Shown here in pieces: positions 7,666-16,864 of a stretch of DNA of 64,000 nt. Under the pieces are notes generated by a model. The model ran no database searches, was not told the origin of the DNA, and was given only the letters and a program-made list of their open reading frames with translations. Position 1 is the stretch's first letter; each line of letters begins with the position of its first letter. This stretch comes from Lachnospiraceae bacterium (GTDB taxonomy: Bacteria > Bacillota > Clostridia > Lachnospirales > Lachnospiraceae). Both the position numbers and the translations under genes were made by a program. The DNA lies in assembly GCA_017621815.1 (NCBI GenBank), contig JAGASK010000052.1, positions 186,001 through 250,000 on the forward strand, read 5' to 3'.

Positions 7666-8775
7666 CTAGTTTGTAATAACCTGTTCTGTTTCTTTGTCGA
7701 ATACGTGAATCTTTTCAACATCGAAAGCAAACTTAACTGTATCACCAGGTCTTGCTGTTGTTCTGGAATCAACTCTGGCGGTGATAGGGAACTCAGCCAA
7801 ATCAAAGTATAAGTAAACTTCTGCACCAAGTAATTCATAAACCTTGATAGTAGATTCAAATACACACTTAGCTGTTTCGATGAACATTTCTGAATCATAT
7901 ACATCTTCAGGACGGATACCGAATGTAACTGTCTTTCCTGCATAACCGCCTTCGATTAATTTCTTGGATTTAGCAGGAGGAAGAGGAATACTGCTTCCTG
8001 CAACCTTTAAGCTTGCTACATCACCCTGTACCTCTACAACAGCATCAAGGAAGTTCATCTGAGGTGAACCCATGAATCCTGCTACGAACAGGTTAGCGGG
8101 TTTCTCATACAGGTTCTGAGGTGTATCTACCTGCTGAACAACACCATCCTTCATAACTACGATTCTGTCACCAAGTGTCATAGCTTCTGTCTGGTCATGT
8201 GTTACATAGATAATAGTAGTACCTAATCTCTGATGTAATTTTGCAATTTCGATACGCATCTGTACACGCAGCTTAGCATCCAGGTTTGAAAGAGGCTCGT
8301 CCATAAGGAATACCTTAGGATTACGAACGATAGCACGACCCATAGCAACACGCTGTCTCTGACCACCTGACAAAGCCTTGGGCTTACGATCAAGAAGGGG
8401 AGTTAAGTCAAGAATCTTAGCTGCTTCTTTAACCATTTTATCAATTTCATCCTTCGGTACTTTTCTTAACTTAAGACCGAAAGCCATGTTATCATAAACT
8501 GACATATGAGGATACAAAGCGTAGTTCTGGAATACCATCGCAATATCTCTGTCTTTAGGTTCTACATCGTTAACTACTCTGTCACCGATTTTTAATTCAC
8601 CGGAAGAAATATCTTCCAGACCTGCAATCATACGAAGTGTAGTAGATTTACCACAACCTGAAGGTCCAACGAAGATAATGAATTCCTGGTCTGCGATTTC
8701 AAGATTGAAATCTTTTACTGCTTCGAATCCGTTAGGATATACTTTGCAGATATTTTTTAATGATAAACTTGCCAT
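7666..8775 (-). CDS. ugpC: Carbohydrate ABC transporter ATP-binding protein (MsmX/UgpC type)
   Basis: 369-residue ATPase that powers import of oligosaccharides or glycerol-phosphate by CUT1-type ABC transporters. Walker A GPSGCGKST (about 38-46), signature LSGGQRQRVAMGRA, Walker B VFLMDEPLSNLD and the switch His in YVTHDQTEA are all intact. A C-terminal TOBE/OB regulatory domain follows (about 240-369). No permease or binding-protein genes are adjacent, so like B. subtilis MsmX it probably serves several sugar transporters. A strong AAGGAGG site precedes the ATG. Codon use looks optimised, suggesting high expression. Confidence 0.95.
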   Translation of the reverse strand: MASLSLKNICKVYPNGFEAVKDFNLEIADQEFIIFVGPSGCGKSTTLRMIAGLEDISSGELKIGDRVVNDVEPKDRDIAMVFQNYALYPHMSVYDNMAFGLKLRKVPKDEIDKMVKEAAKILDLTPLLDRKPKALSGGQRQRVAMGRAIVRNPKVFLMDEPLSNLDAKLRVQMRIEIAKLHQRLGTTIIYVTHDQTEAMTLGDRIVVMKDGVVQQVDTPQNLYEKPANLFVAGFMGSPQMNFLDAVVEVQGDVASLKVAGSSIPLPPAKSKKLIEGGYAGKTVTFGIRPEDVYDSEMFIETAKCVFESTIKVYELLGAEVYLYFDLAEFPITARVDSRTTARPGDTVKFAFDVEKIHVFDKETEQVITN

Positions 8776-8825
8776 TTTTTAATTTGCCTCCTTAAATAAT
8801 TTGATTCGCACTCAAGTCTGAAATT

Positions 8826-8854
8826 AGTATACCGAACTTTGCCCTCATTGGCTA
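8826..8854 (-). promoter_or_regulatory. Promoter of the MsmX/UgpC ATPase gene
   Basis: Minus-strand TAGCCA (8854-8849), a 17-base spacer and TATACT (8831-8826), about 50 bases upstream of the ATG. Confidence 0.55.
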
Positions 8855-8940
8855 TACCACTATTCCACAAAGATTTTTATTTACATTGTAGAAAATGCTT
8901 ATAAACTTTTTATATTTTAATTTCCTCCGACAAATTGACC

Positions 8941-8982
8941 AACATTTTTTCATTTTCATGTACATGTTGTACAAAAAATGTT
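8941..8982 (-). terminator. A+T-rich inverted repeat directly after the membrane cyclase gene, possible terminator
   Basis: AACATTTTTT (8941-8950) and AAAAAATGTT (8973-8982) are perfect 10-bp arms. A smaller GTACA/TGTAC-type palindrome lies within. It abuts the stop codon of the minus-strand gene. Low stem stability makes terminator function uncertain. Confidence 0.4.
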
Positions 8983-10476
8983 TTAAGCCAGTTCTGTTTT
9001 TTCCGCAGCCCTGTCTCTGTCGTCAACAAACGCCAGCTGGTTTTTGCCCCTCTTCTTAGCCTTATATAACGCCTTATCCGCGGATTTATACAACGTCTCA
9101 AAATCGCTTCCGTGAGTTGGAAATACAGCGGCACCTATACTTGCAGTGGCGGAATATTTAACATATTCCCCTGTGGTAAAATCTTTAAAGAAATTTACAA
9201 GCTTCTCCGCTTCTTTTAAAGTATTCGCGTCACTTTTCATGAACTTCAGAAATATAGTAAATTCGTCGCCTCCGGTACGTCCGATAATATCGGTCACACG
9301 AAATACGGAGCTGATGGATTTTCCAAAGCTGCGGAGCACTTCGTCGCCGAAAGCATGTCCCATGGTATCATTTATCTTTTTAAAATTATCAATGTCCAGC
9401 ACAAACATCATAGCAAGGGACTCAGGATATTCCTCCATATATTCCTTGATTTTCCTCTCCGTTGCCAGCTTATTGCTCAGTCCTGTAAGAAGGTCTGTAT
9501 CTGCTTTTTCACGAAGCAGCCTGTCATGCTCTTTATTTTTCTTTTTATTGCTTATATTAATAACTGCAAAGATAAGCAAACAGATAAAAACAATGGCAAG
9601 TAACTGATACACCATGGCAACGGCATCCTGCCAGTAACGCTTCTCCTTCTTATCCACAAAGCTCTGGTCAGCGCCGATAACCACTATCCAGTCATTTATG
9701 CTGAGCGGAGCATAAATAACCGTCTTTTCCTCGTCCGCTGCCCTGGCTTCAAAGCAGCCCGGCAGCTGTCCCATAATCTGCACCTTTGCCTTGTTTACAC
9801 TGGTGCGGTATTCAACGGATATATTTGCCCAGAAATTAGGCCCTGAAAGAAACTCGCTTTGGTAATCACCGCTTTCTATAATATTTCCGTCCAAATCTAT
9901 CAATGCCGCAAATGCATCAGAATCAAATTCCGAATTAACCCTGAGCATCTTTCCGATTCTTTCCATAGGATAATAAACAAGAAGATTTTCCTCAATACTG
10001 TCTCCTATGGGAATAACAAACAGGACAGCCTCCTGTCCTCCTATTCCGTCATCCTTTACAAAAGTGTACTTAACATCTGAAGCCCGGAATATTAACCTGT
10101 AATATGTACATTGGGTCAAATCCAGTTTTTTCCCCTCATGGTTGATTCCTGCTCCATTGCCCTTATGATAAATAACCTCATAAGCTTCCGTACAGTCAAA
10201 TACGGCAGCCATCACATTCATTATTTCTTTCTCATCAGTCGCTTTTTCAAGTGCAATTATCTGTGCCGCTGTCTTTCCTGCTGCCGTGACCTGCATTAAT
10301 TCGCTGTTTATCTGATCAGCATGATTATCAGCAATTTCCGTCATATCACTTTCATAAAATGCTGCTCCGTCACGTTTGATTTTCGTTAAAAAGTTATACA
10401 GCATGAAGATGATAACAACAGTCATACAAACTGCCAGAACCAGCCACTGTCCCCATTTTCTGTGTTCTTCTTTCAT
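8983..10476 (-). CDS. Membrane diguanylate cyclase with extracytoplasmic sensor domain
   Basis: About 497 residues from the ATG at 10476, which has GGGAG 5 bases upstream; an ATG 45 bases earlier has a poorer site. One helix near the N-terminus (WLVLAVCMTVVIIFMLYNFL) and one in the middle (about 285-310) flank an extracytoplasmic region of about 240 residues, probably PDC/Cache-like. The C-terminal GGDEF domain has the active TGGDEF motif. Eight residues upstream of the GGDEF it keeps an inhibitory I-site, RVTD. It should make cyclic di-GMP in response to an external signal and be product-inhibited, unlike the soluble GGDEF protein at 3.4-5.3 kb. Confidence 0.93.
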   Translation of the reverse strand: MKEEHRKWGQWLVLAVCMTVVIIFMLYNFLTKIKRDGAAFYESDMTEIADNHADQINSELMQVTAAGKTAAQIIALEKATDEKEIMNVMAAVFDCTEAYEVIYHKGNGAGINHEGKKLDLTQCTYYRLIFRASDVKYTFVKDDGIGGQEAVLFVIPIGDSIEENLLVYYPMERIGKMLRVNSEFDSDAFAALIDLDGNIIESGDYQSEFLSGPNFWANISVEYRTSVNKAKVQIMGQLPGCFEARAADEEKTVIYAPLSINDWIVVIGADQSFVDKKEKRYWQDAVAMVYQLLAIVFICLLIFAVINISNKKKNKEHDRLLREKADTDLLTGLSNKLATERKIKEYMEEYPESLAMMFVLDIDNFKKINDTMGHAFGDEVLRSFGKSISSVFRVTDIIGRTGGDEFTIFLKFMKSDANTLKEAEKLVNFFKDFTTGEYVKYSATASIGAAVFPTHGSDFETLYKSADKALYKAKKRGKNQLAFVDDRDRAAEKTELA

Positions 10477-10540
10477 ACCCTCTCCCGAAATCTGCTTATA
10501 ACCATACCTCACATATTTCATGCAGTCTTTGTCTTTCCGG

Positions 10541-11299
10541 TTACTCTGCCGCTTCAGGCTTTTCCTCCTGTACCTGCTGTCCGCTTCCGTCCACTTCTAC
10601 TGCTTCCGGTGCATCTGTCATCTCCTGCGCATCCGCATCAGACTCTTCTGCTTCTATGGTCCATTCATCCGGTTCCTTTTCTTCTTCCTGCGGTTCAAAC
10701 CTTTTAAAAGTACCGTTATAAAGCAGTGCATTCAAAAATACCGGTCCGGATATGCCCAGCGCAAAATTAACAGGAAGAATCCGCGGTATAAATACGGCTA
10801 TAATAATCGGAATCACCCAGCACACCATCATTAAAACAGTTTTGGGAAATGTTAAAATACCCATAAAAAGCGAATTTTTAAATGTATGTACTATTGTATT
10901 CTCAAACCGGGACAAAACCGGAAACAAATATACGATTGCGAAAAGCACTACTATTCCCACCGCCAGAAGCGCGACCCGCATCCACTGCGGGAAAGAAATT
11001 CCCGAGTATCTGAAAGCCATGAAATCCAGTCCGAACAGCGCAAATACAAGCAAAAGTATCAGCCATATTATTGTTGCCTGCCTGAAATTCTCCTTAAAGG
11101 ATTTAAAAAAAGCCTTTGTAATATATCCTTCTTCATTTCTTACTAATTTTAATACTACATAATTAAGCGCCGTCATCGACGCGCCTATTGTAATGATGGG
11201 AATGCAGCAGATAAGAGTCAGTATATTTAACCAGATCAAATCTGCCAGCTTATTCAAAACATTCATGAACGGACTGTCAAGATCAAAAATTTTACCCAT
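10541..11299 (-). CDS. YesL-family (DUF624) membrane protein
   Basis: 252 residues with about five membrane helices. The family start is recognisable: FMNVLNKLADLIWLNILTLICCIPIITIG. YesL-type proteins often lie beside carbohydrate ABC transporters and two-component systems, but their function is unknown. The last 50 or so residues form a very acidic, probably disordered cytoplasmic tail that is longer than in most relatives. An AAAGGAG site precedes the ATG. The gene lies 64 bases upstream of the membrane cyclase gene on the same strand and may be co-transcribed. Confidence 0.88.
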   Translation of the reverse strand: MGKIFDLDSPFMNVLNKLADLIWLNILTLICCIPIITIGASMTALNYVVLKLVRNEEGYITKAFFKSFKENFRQATIIWLILLLVFALFGLDFMAFRYSGISFPQWMRVALLAVGIVVLFAIVYLFPVLSRFENTIVHTFKNSLFMGILTFPKTVLMMVCWVIPIIIAVFIPRILPVNFALGISGPVFLNALLYNGTFKRFEPQEEEKEPDEWTIEAEESDADAQEMTDAPEAVEVDGSGQQVQEEKPEAAE

Positions 11300-11338
11300 T
11301 TGTATGCTCTCCTTTGTTTCGCTTGTTTACAATTCACC

Positions 11339-11815
11339 TTATATATTTAAAAACATAGGTGTGAAAATAATTCCGTCCTGCTGTCTTTCTGGACCCAGGT
11401 CCTGAAAACCGAGACGGTGATAGAAGCCGACTCCATACGGAGATGCATTCACCGTAAGCCTTTTCTTGCCGATTTCCGTCTTTACATATTCAGCCAACGC
11501 CAAAATCAAGGCTCTCCCTATCCCTCTTCTATGGTAATGTCCGTCAACAAACAAAAGAGAAATATGCGTTTCATTTCTGAGGCTGATGACGCCTACCATT
11601 CTGCCGTCCGAAAAGGCTGCCATCACCTGATATGTTCCCATTATGAACATTCTCTTAAGCCCTGAATTCGTAATAAAATCTTCAAAGCTCCTGACGCCTT
11701 CAGGTGAATAATCATCCCCTTCAAACTCCAGAAAGGTTTTCCATGTAAGCCCCATTGCCTCTTCCCATTCATCACGATTCATAAATCGTATCTCGTATGG
11801 TAATTCTCCGCTCAT
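11339..11815 (-). CDS. GNAT-family N-acetyltransferase
   Basis: 158 residues from the ATG at 11815, which has AAGGA 7 bases upstream; the ATG 15 bases earlier has none. Motif A for acetyl-CoA binding is visible as VDGHYHRRGIGRALILAL, followed by LTVNASPYGVGFYHRLGF, the usual GNAT end. It acetylates an unknown amine substrate. Single-domain enzyme of normal length. Confidence 0.88.
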   Translation of the reverse strand: MSGELPYEIRFMNRDEWEEAMGLTWKTFLEFEGDDYSPEGVRSFEDFITNSGLKRMFIMGTYQVMAAFSDGRMVGVISLRNETHISLLFVDGHYHRRGIGRALILALAEYVKTEIGKKRLTVNASPYGVGFYHRLGFQDLGPERQQDGIIFTPMFLNI

Positions 11816-11869
11816 TTGTTTGTCCTTCATACATTATCAATGTTTTATTATAGCAAATATTTTGTCGTT

Positions 11870-12862
11870 TTACAATGCCATTTCCTTGCCCACCTGGTTC
11901 ACAAGAGGAAGTCCGTTTTCCACTGCATAGGCATTTTCCAATGTAGTATGAGCAATCGCCTGCATAGCCTCTTTTGTAAAAAATCCCATGTGTGAAGTCA
12001 CAAGTGCATTGGGTATCGTCATCAGCCTTGCCAGATTATCATCGGTAATGATTTCATTGGAGCGGTCTTCATAAAAAACACCTTCCTCTTCCTCATAAAC
12101 ATCAAGGCCGACTCCCCCGAATTTGCCTTCCAGCATTGCCTCTATTAACGCATCCGTATCTATCAGACCTCCTCTTGAGGTATTGATAAGATAAACGCCG
12201 TCCTTCATAGCCGCAATGGTATCTTTATTAATCAGATGTTTTGTATCCGATGTGAGGGGACAATGCAGGGAAATAATATCGGAATATTTAAAAAGCTCCT
12301 CAAGGGAAACATATTCTGCGTCCAGTCCTTTTGCCGGATATGGGTCATAGCACAATACACGCATCTGAAATCCGTTCAATATTTTTATCATAGCCTGCCC
12401 TATTTTTCCTGTGCCGATAACGCCTGCTGTCTTTTCAAATAAATCCATTCCCATCAGTCCGTTCAGAGTCATATTAAACTCTCTTGTCCTGTTATAAGCT
12501 TTGTGGGTCTTTCTGTTCACTGTAAGTAAAAGAGCCATGGCAAATTCCGCAACGGACTCAGGTGAATATCCGGGCACACGGAGAATCACTATCTTATCTT
12601 CTGCCGCCTTGACATCCACATGATTGTAACCGGCGCTTCTGAGCAGAATCGCCTTGACATTCATCTCATAAAGCTTGTCAATCATTTCAGCATTTACATA
12701 ATCATTGACAAAAATGCAGATAGCATCATAGCCCTGCGCCATAAATACAGTTTCCTGATTGCACGCCGCTTCAATAAAATGAATATCGAAGCCGTATTCT
12801 TTGCCTAAAGGCTCAAACCAAATCTTATCGTAGGGTTTTGTACTGTAAAATGCAATTTTCAT
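11870..12862 (-). CDS. ldhA: D-lactate dehydrogenase (2-hydroxyacid dehydrogenase family)
   Basis: Reduces pyruvate to D-lactate with NADH at the end of fermentation. 330 residues from the ATG at 12862, preceded by AGAGGA; an upstream ATG lacks a site. The NAD-binding motif is GTGKIG. The catalytic Arg (NTSRGG), Glu (DVYEEEEG) and His (TSHMGFFT) are present. The sequence pattern (LLRSAGYNHVD, VPGYSPESVAEFA) fits D-lactate dehydrogenase better than phosphoglycerate dehydrogenase, but a related hydroxyacid substrate is possible. It has its own promoter. Confidence 0.92.
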   Translation of the reverse strand: MKIAFYSTKPYDKIWFEPLGKEYGFDIHFIEAACNQETVFMAQGYDAICIFVNDYVNAEMIDKLYEMNVKAILLRSAGYNHVDVKAAEDKIVILRVPGYSPESVAEFAMALLLTVNRKTHKAYNRTREFNMTLNGLMGMDLFEKTAGVIGTGKIGQAMIKILNGFQMRVLCYDPYPAKGLDAEYVSLEELFKYSDIISLHCPLTSDTKHLINKDTIAAMKDGVYLINTSRGGLIDTDALIEAMLEGKFGGVGLDVYEEEEGVFYEDRSNEIITDDNLARLMTIPNALVTSHMGFFTKEAMQAIAHTTLENAYAVENGLPLVNQVGKEMAL

Positions 12863-12919
12863 AAACTCATTCCTCTTTTCTGCAAACAATAGACTGCACT
12901 CTTTACAGGCAGTACTATT

Positions 12920-12947
12920 ATCATAATCTAGCCTATAGTATTCTCAA
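12920..12947 (-). promoter_or_regulatory. Promoter of ldhA
   Basis: Minus-strand TTGAGA (12947-12942), a 16-base spacer and TATGAT (12925-12920), about 58 bases upstream of the start. Confidence 0.6.
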
Positions 12948-12958
12948 AAACACCGCAT

Positions 12959-13495
12959 TTAACCCCTGGTGAATAAACTTTTCACAAAAGTTTTGGTGGA
13001 ATTCCAGATATTTTTAAAAAAGCTGTCGGCAGCATCCGCAACGGCCTCCTGTACCGCACTTGCAACCACCTCGTCCACATGCTCTACAAAGTCTGCTCCG
13101 TACTTATCATAAAGTTCTTCTGTCTTCTCCATGATATGTTCTCCGGAAAATCCCAGTTCCTCCAGCTTCTCCATGGTGTCCACCACTTTCTGCGCATCCG
13201 CTTTATCTATGGTAACGCCAAATTCTTTTTCACCTTCCGCAATAGCGTCGTTAAGCCCTTTTTCGGTTTTAAGACTTCCGTCCGCTACCTTCTCCTTTAC
13301 AAAGCTCAATATTTCTTTAACCGTTTCCTCATCCATTTCGGAAAATGCATCCGACAGTTCTTCTTTTACATTTCCGAGCAGTCCGCTGACATCCACGTCA
13401 TTTTTTTCCGCTGCCCTTACATTCATTCCCGAAATCCCGGAAAATAGACATCCTCCAATCAGGACAGCTGCCATAAAAGCTAATATTTTTTTCAT
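12959..13495 (-). CDS. Exported small helical protein of unknown function
   Basis: 178 residues from the ATG at 13495. That start overlaps the stop of the upstream hydrolase gene as ATGA and has AAGGAGT 10 bases before it. A signal peptide (about 1-29, MKKILAFMAAVLIGGC...VRAA) is followed by an acidic, alpha-helical region of about 130 residues rich in E, D and K with no cysteines, then a basic C-terminal stretch (FFKNIWNSTKTFVKSLFTRG). I do not recognise the family. Tight coupling to a lipase-like hydrolase suggests a shared envelope role (inference). Confidence 0.7.
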   Translation of the reverse strand: MKKILAFMAAVLIGGCLFSGISGMNVRAAEKNDVDVSGLLGNVKEELSDAFSEMDEETVKEILSFVKEKVADGSLKTEKGLNDAIAEGEKEFGVTIDKADAQKVVDTMEKLEELGFSGEHIMEKTEELYDKYGADFVEHVDEVVASAVQEAVADAADSFFKNIWNSTKTFVKSLFTRG

Positions 13496-14439
13496 ATAAT
13501 CTGATACTCCTTTACCCGTTCCATAATCCATGGATACAAGTCTTCATAAATCTTCTGCTTGTCAAGTTCATTTAAAAGCTCATGCCTGTCTTCCGGATAC
13601 AGCTTAAGCTTAAGCCGCTTCATTCCTGCCTGCTCAAAGCTTTCGTACGCTTTCTTTACTCCTTCGCCGTAATTTCCTACCGGATCTTTATCTCCTGCCA
13701 CAAAAAATACCGGCAAATCCTCAGGCATATTTTTCAAATTAGCGGTTTGATTCAGTCTGTACAAAAGTGTAAACAGGGTTCTGAATCCGTTAACCGTAAA
13801 AGTAAAACCGCATAAGGGATCCTTCATATAAGCGTCCACAACCTTTTCATCACGGCACAGCCAGTCAAAGGCAGTTTTCGGATTGGAAATCCTTTTATTA
13901 TAATTTCCAAATGCCAGCTTATCAATCATCCTGGCCACATGCTTCTGACCCAGGAAAAATCCCTGCACTGCCGCAATCGCCCTGCATAGATAAACAAGAC
14001 CCTGGGGCTGCGAACCGGTACCGCATATGATAGCTCCCTGAATTCCCGTTCCATAACGGAACAAATAATTTCTGGTAATAAATGACCCCATGCTATGTCC
14101 CAAAATGACATACGGCACTCCGGGATAATCCTCCTGTGTCATCTTCTTCAGACGGTGCACATCCCTGACAACTACCGTTGCCGGGTCCTGCTCACAAAAA
14201 TATCCGTAAGTTCCGCCCTCCGGTACGCTTTTTCCATGTCCCAGATGGTCATCTCCCGTCACCAGAATTCCCTTAGCTCCCAAAAACTGCGCCAAATCCT
14301 CGTAACGCTCAATATATTCTGCCATGCCGTGGACAATCTGGACAATACAGACAACCTTTCCTTCCGGCACCCAGCGCACAGCATGGATTTTTGTTTTTCC
14401 GTCTCTTGAATCAAAAGTAAATTCCTCTTTTTTTACCAT
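13492..14439 (-). CDS. Alpha/beta hydrolase, lysophospholipase/monoacylglycerol-lipase type
   Basis: 315 residues, cytoplasmic. The nucleophile motif GHSMGS places Ser116; the acid is in FFVAGDKDPVG and the His in PEDRHELLNE, completing the triad. The oxyanion-hole segment VHGMAEYIERYE is typical of the monoacylglycerol lipase group (Hydrolase_4, PldB-like). It hydrolyses lysophospholipids or monoglycerides by family resemblance; the substrate is not proven. It is followed with a 4-base overlap by the exported protein gene. Confidence 0.88.
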   Translation of the reverse strand: MVKKEEFTFDSRDGKTKIHAVRWVPEGKVVCIVQIVHGMAEYIERYEDLAQFLGAKGILVTGDDHLGHGKSVPEGGTYGYFCEQDPATVVVRDVHRLKKMTQEDYPGVPYVILGHSMGSFITRNYLFRYGTGIQGAIICGTGSQPQGLVYLCRAIAAVQGFFLGQKHVARMIDKLAFGNYNKRISNPKTAFDWLCRDEKVVDAYMKDPLCGFTFTVNGFRTLFTLLYRLNQTANLKNMPEDLPVFFVAGDKDPVGNYGEGVKKAYESFEQAGMKRLKLKLYPEDRHELLNELDKQKIYEDLYPWIMERVKEYQII

Positions 14440-14467
14440 TTGTAACCCTCTCCCAACCGATTTAATA

Positions 14468-16453
14468 CTAACAGATTTCTGCTCCTGCAGGCATTTCCTT
14501 TTCCGGTGTCATAAGCGCCAGATTTCCTTCCGCATCCTCAGCGCAAAGAAGCATTCCTTCCGATACTACGCCGGCAAGAGTGGCAGGCTTTAAATTTACC
14601 AGTACCATTACTTTTTTACCTACCATTTCCTGCGGGGTGTAATGCTGCTTAATGCCGGATACAATCTGCTTTACCTGACTTCCGATTTTCACCTGTGAGC
14701 AAAGCAGTTTTTTTGATTTCGGCACTTCTTCACAGGCAATAATTTCTCCTACCTGGAACTGCATTTTTGCAAAATCATCATAGGTAATTTCTTCCTTGGG
14801 CTCAATATCTATCACATTTTCTTCTTCAGCTTCTTTTTCCGCTGCTTCACTGCCTCCGGCCTGGGCTGCTGCTTTTCTCTCAGCAAACATTGCTTCCGCC
14901 TTTTCCACCACTTCTTTGGCATCCAGTCTGGCAAACAGAATTTCCGGCTTATCCGTCACCTTGTTTCCCGAAGGATAATTTCCGAATTTTCCGCATTCCT
15001 CAAAACTGCGGAGTTTCGTATTTAACTGGGATGCAATCTTCTGTGCTGTGGAGGGCATAAAGGGCTCAAGCAATGAAGCTCCTGTCACAATGCTCTCTAC
15101 CAGATTATAAAGCACGGTAGCCAGCCTGTCTTTCTTTGCTTCCTCCTTGGCAAGCACCCAGGGCTCGGTTTCATCAATATATTTATTGCAACGTTTAAAC
15201 AGCGCAAAAATTTCTGTCAGCGCATCTGCCACACGGAGCTCATCCATTTTCGCGCTTACCCTGGACAAAGTACCTGTTACCACTGCCTTTAAGTCCTCAT
15301 CCACTGCCTCACAAACACCCTTATCAGCAACCACTCCGCCGAAATATTTGTTGCTCATGGAAATCGTCCTGTTTACCAGATTGCCCAGGGTATTGGCAAG
15401 GTCGGAATTAATTCTTTCCACCAAAAGCTCCCAGGAAATAGTTCCGTCGTTATCAAAAGGCATCTCATGAAGCACAAAATAGCGCACCGCATCCACGCCG
15501 AAGAAATCCACCAAATCATCGGCATAAATTACATTTCCTTTGGACTTGCTCATCTTACCGTCCCCCTGCAGAAGCCATGGGTGCCCGAATACCTGCTTCG
15601 GCAGCGGCTCGCCCAGCGCCATTAAAAAGATAGGCCAGTAAATAGTATGGAACCTGATGATATCCTTTCCGATTAAATGCAGGTCTGCAGGCCAGAGTTT
15701 ATGATACTGCTCCGTACTGTTGCCGTCACAGTCATAACCAATACCTGTAATATAGTTGGTCAGTGCATCCAGCCATACATAAACCACATGCTTATCATCA
15801 AAATCCACCGGTATTCCCCATTTAAAGGAAGTTCTGGATACACATAAATCCTGAAGCCCCGGAAGCAGGAAATTATTCATCATTTCATTTTTACGTGATA
15901 CGGGCTGTATAAATTCCGGATGATTATTAATATGCTCAATCAGTCTGTCTGCATACTTACTCATTCTGAAGAAATATGCTTCTTCCTTCGCAGGCTTCAC
16001 CTCCCTGCCGCAATCGGGACATTTTCCGTCCACAAGCTGGGATTCTGTCCAGAAAGACTCACAGGGCGTACAGTAGAGACCCTCATAAGCGCCCTTATAA
16101 ATGTCTCCCTGGTCATAGAGCTTTTTGAAAATTTTCTGCACCTGCTTTTCATGGTAGTCATCTGTTGTACGGATAAAGTGGTCATAAGAGGTATCCATCA
16201 GATTCCACAGTTTTTTGATGACTCCTGCCACATTATCCACATACTCCTTAGGCGTAATGCCTGCTTCCTGTGCCTTCAGCTCGATTTTCTGCCCGTGTTC
16301 ATCAGTTCCTGTCTGGAAATAAACATCATAGCCGTCTTTTCTTTTAAAACGCGCGATGCTGTCTGCCAGTACGATTTCATAGCTGTTGCCGATATGAGGC
16401 TTCCCTGATGTATAGGCAATTGCCGTTGTAATGTAATATTTTCCTTTGTTCAT
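14468..16453 (-). CDS. metG: Methionyl-tRNA synthetase
   Basis: Charges tRNA-Met for initiation and elongation. 661 residues from the ATG at 16453, which has AAGGAG upstream. A longer frame to 16546 runs through the leader terminator and is rejected. It shows the HIGN motif (20-23), a four-Cys zinc knuckle (Cys128, 131, 145, 148) and KMSKS (300-304). A linker of charged residues (about 530-560) joins a C-terminal tRNA-binding OB domain (about 565-661, FQVGEIIACEEVPKSKKLLCSQV) used for dimerisation. Expression is controlled by a Met T-box. Confidence 0.98.
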   Translation of the reverse strand: MNKGKYYITTAIAYTSGKPHIGNSYEIVLADSIARFKRKDGYDVYFQTGTDEHGQKIELKAQEAGITPKEYVDNVAGVIKKLWNLMDTSYDHFIRTTDDYHEKQVQKIFKKLYDQGDIYKGAYEGLYCTPCESFWTESQLVDGKCPDCGREVKPAKEEAYFFRMSKYADRLIEHINNHPEFIQPVSRKNEMMNNFLLPGLQDLCVSRTSFKWGIPVDFDDKHVVYVWLDALTNYITGIGYDCDGNSTEQYHKLWPADLHLIGKDIIRFHTIYWPIFLMALGEPLPKQVFGHPWLLQGDGKMSKSKGNVIYADDLVDFFGVDAVRYFVLHEMPFDNDGTISWELLVERINSDLANTLGNLVNRTISMSNKYFGGVVADKGVCEAVDEDLKAVVTGTLSRVSAKMDELRVADALTEIFALFKRCNKYIDETEPWVLAKEEAKKDRLATVLYNLVESIVTGASLLEPFMPSTAQKIASQLNTKLRSFEECGKFGNYPSGNKVTDKPEILFARLDAKEVVEKAEAMFAERKAAAQAGGSEAAEKEAEEENVIDIEPKEEITYDDFAKMQFQVGEIIACEEVPKSKKLLCSQVKIGSQVKQIVSGIKQHYTPQEMVGKKVMVLVNLKPATLAGVVSEGMLLCAEDAEGNLALMTPEKEMPAGAEIC

Positions 16454-16489
16454 CTTGATTGAACTCCTTTCTTTAACGATGTCCCTGTT

Positions 16490-16527
16490 AAAAAAGCTGC
16501 CTTCTATCGTTAATGACAGAAGACAGC
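16490..16527 (-). terminator. T-box regulated terminator before metG
   Basis: Minus-strand GCTGTCTTCTGTC pairs with GATAGAAGGCAGC and is followed by TTTTTTAAC. It lies 18 bases after the T-box element, as expected for the regulated terminator. Confidence 0.9.
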
Positions 16528-16797
16528 TGTTAAACCGTGGTACCACTTCTTTTTATTCTCTCCTTACAGAAAGAACCTCATGGGTACAAATATCCGCTGC
16601 TCACAGAAAATATCCTATACCCTGCCGCTGTAACAGGCGGAACCTGTTGCAATCTAACCGCTTACATAAGCGGCTCGGTGCACTGCTCAGAAGCCATCTT
16701 CAGTCCATTTTGGCCCGGTTCCTCTCAGCCACAGCTACGCTGTGGGAACTTTCTCTGTAAAGCTTTCCTGTACTTACTCTCTTCGTCATTGCGTTTC
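16490..16797 (-). ncRNA. T-box leader of metG with Met (AUG) specifier
   Basis: Minus-strand RNA upstream of metG that senses uncharged tRNA-Met. The conserved T-box element reads GTGGTACCACGG (16546-16535). Stem I elements are visible (GACGAAGAGAGTAAGTAC near the 5' end). The specifier sits in CTGAAG-ATG-GCTTC, with ATG at 16697-16695, which matches methionine. The terminator follows the T-box sequence. Uncharged tRNA would favour the antiterminator and raise metG expression (known for the class). Confidence 0.93.
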
Positions 16798-16821
16798 GTA
16801 TATAACCATAAACTTAGTATT

Positions 16822-16850
16822 AGCCTATCACAAAGGTATTATGTTGTCAA
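16822..16850 (-). promoter_or_regulatory. Promoter of the metG T-box transcript
   Basis: Minus-strand TTGACA (16850-16845), a 17-base spacer and TAGGCT (16827-16822). The -35 is perfect and the -10 weak. It lies just after the stop of the PAP2 gene. Confidence 0.55.
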
Positions 16851-16864
16851 ATTGAAACACAGAA

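Noticed and set aside
16454-16546. 31-residue N-terminal extension of metG
   Set aside because: It would be translated from inside the T-box and through its terminator; the ATG at 16453 has a proper ribosome site and begins the conserved sequence.
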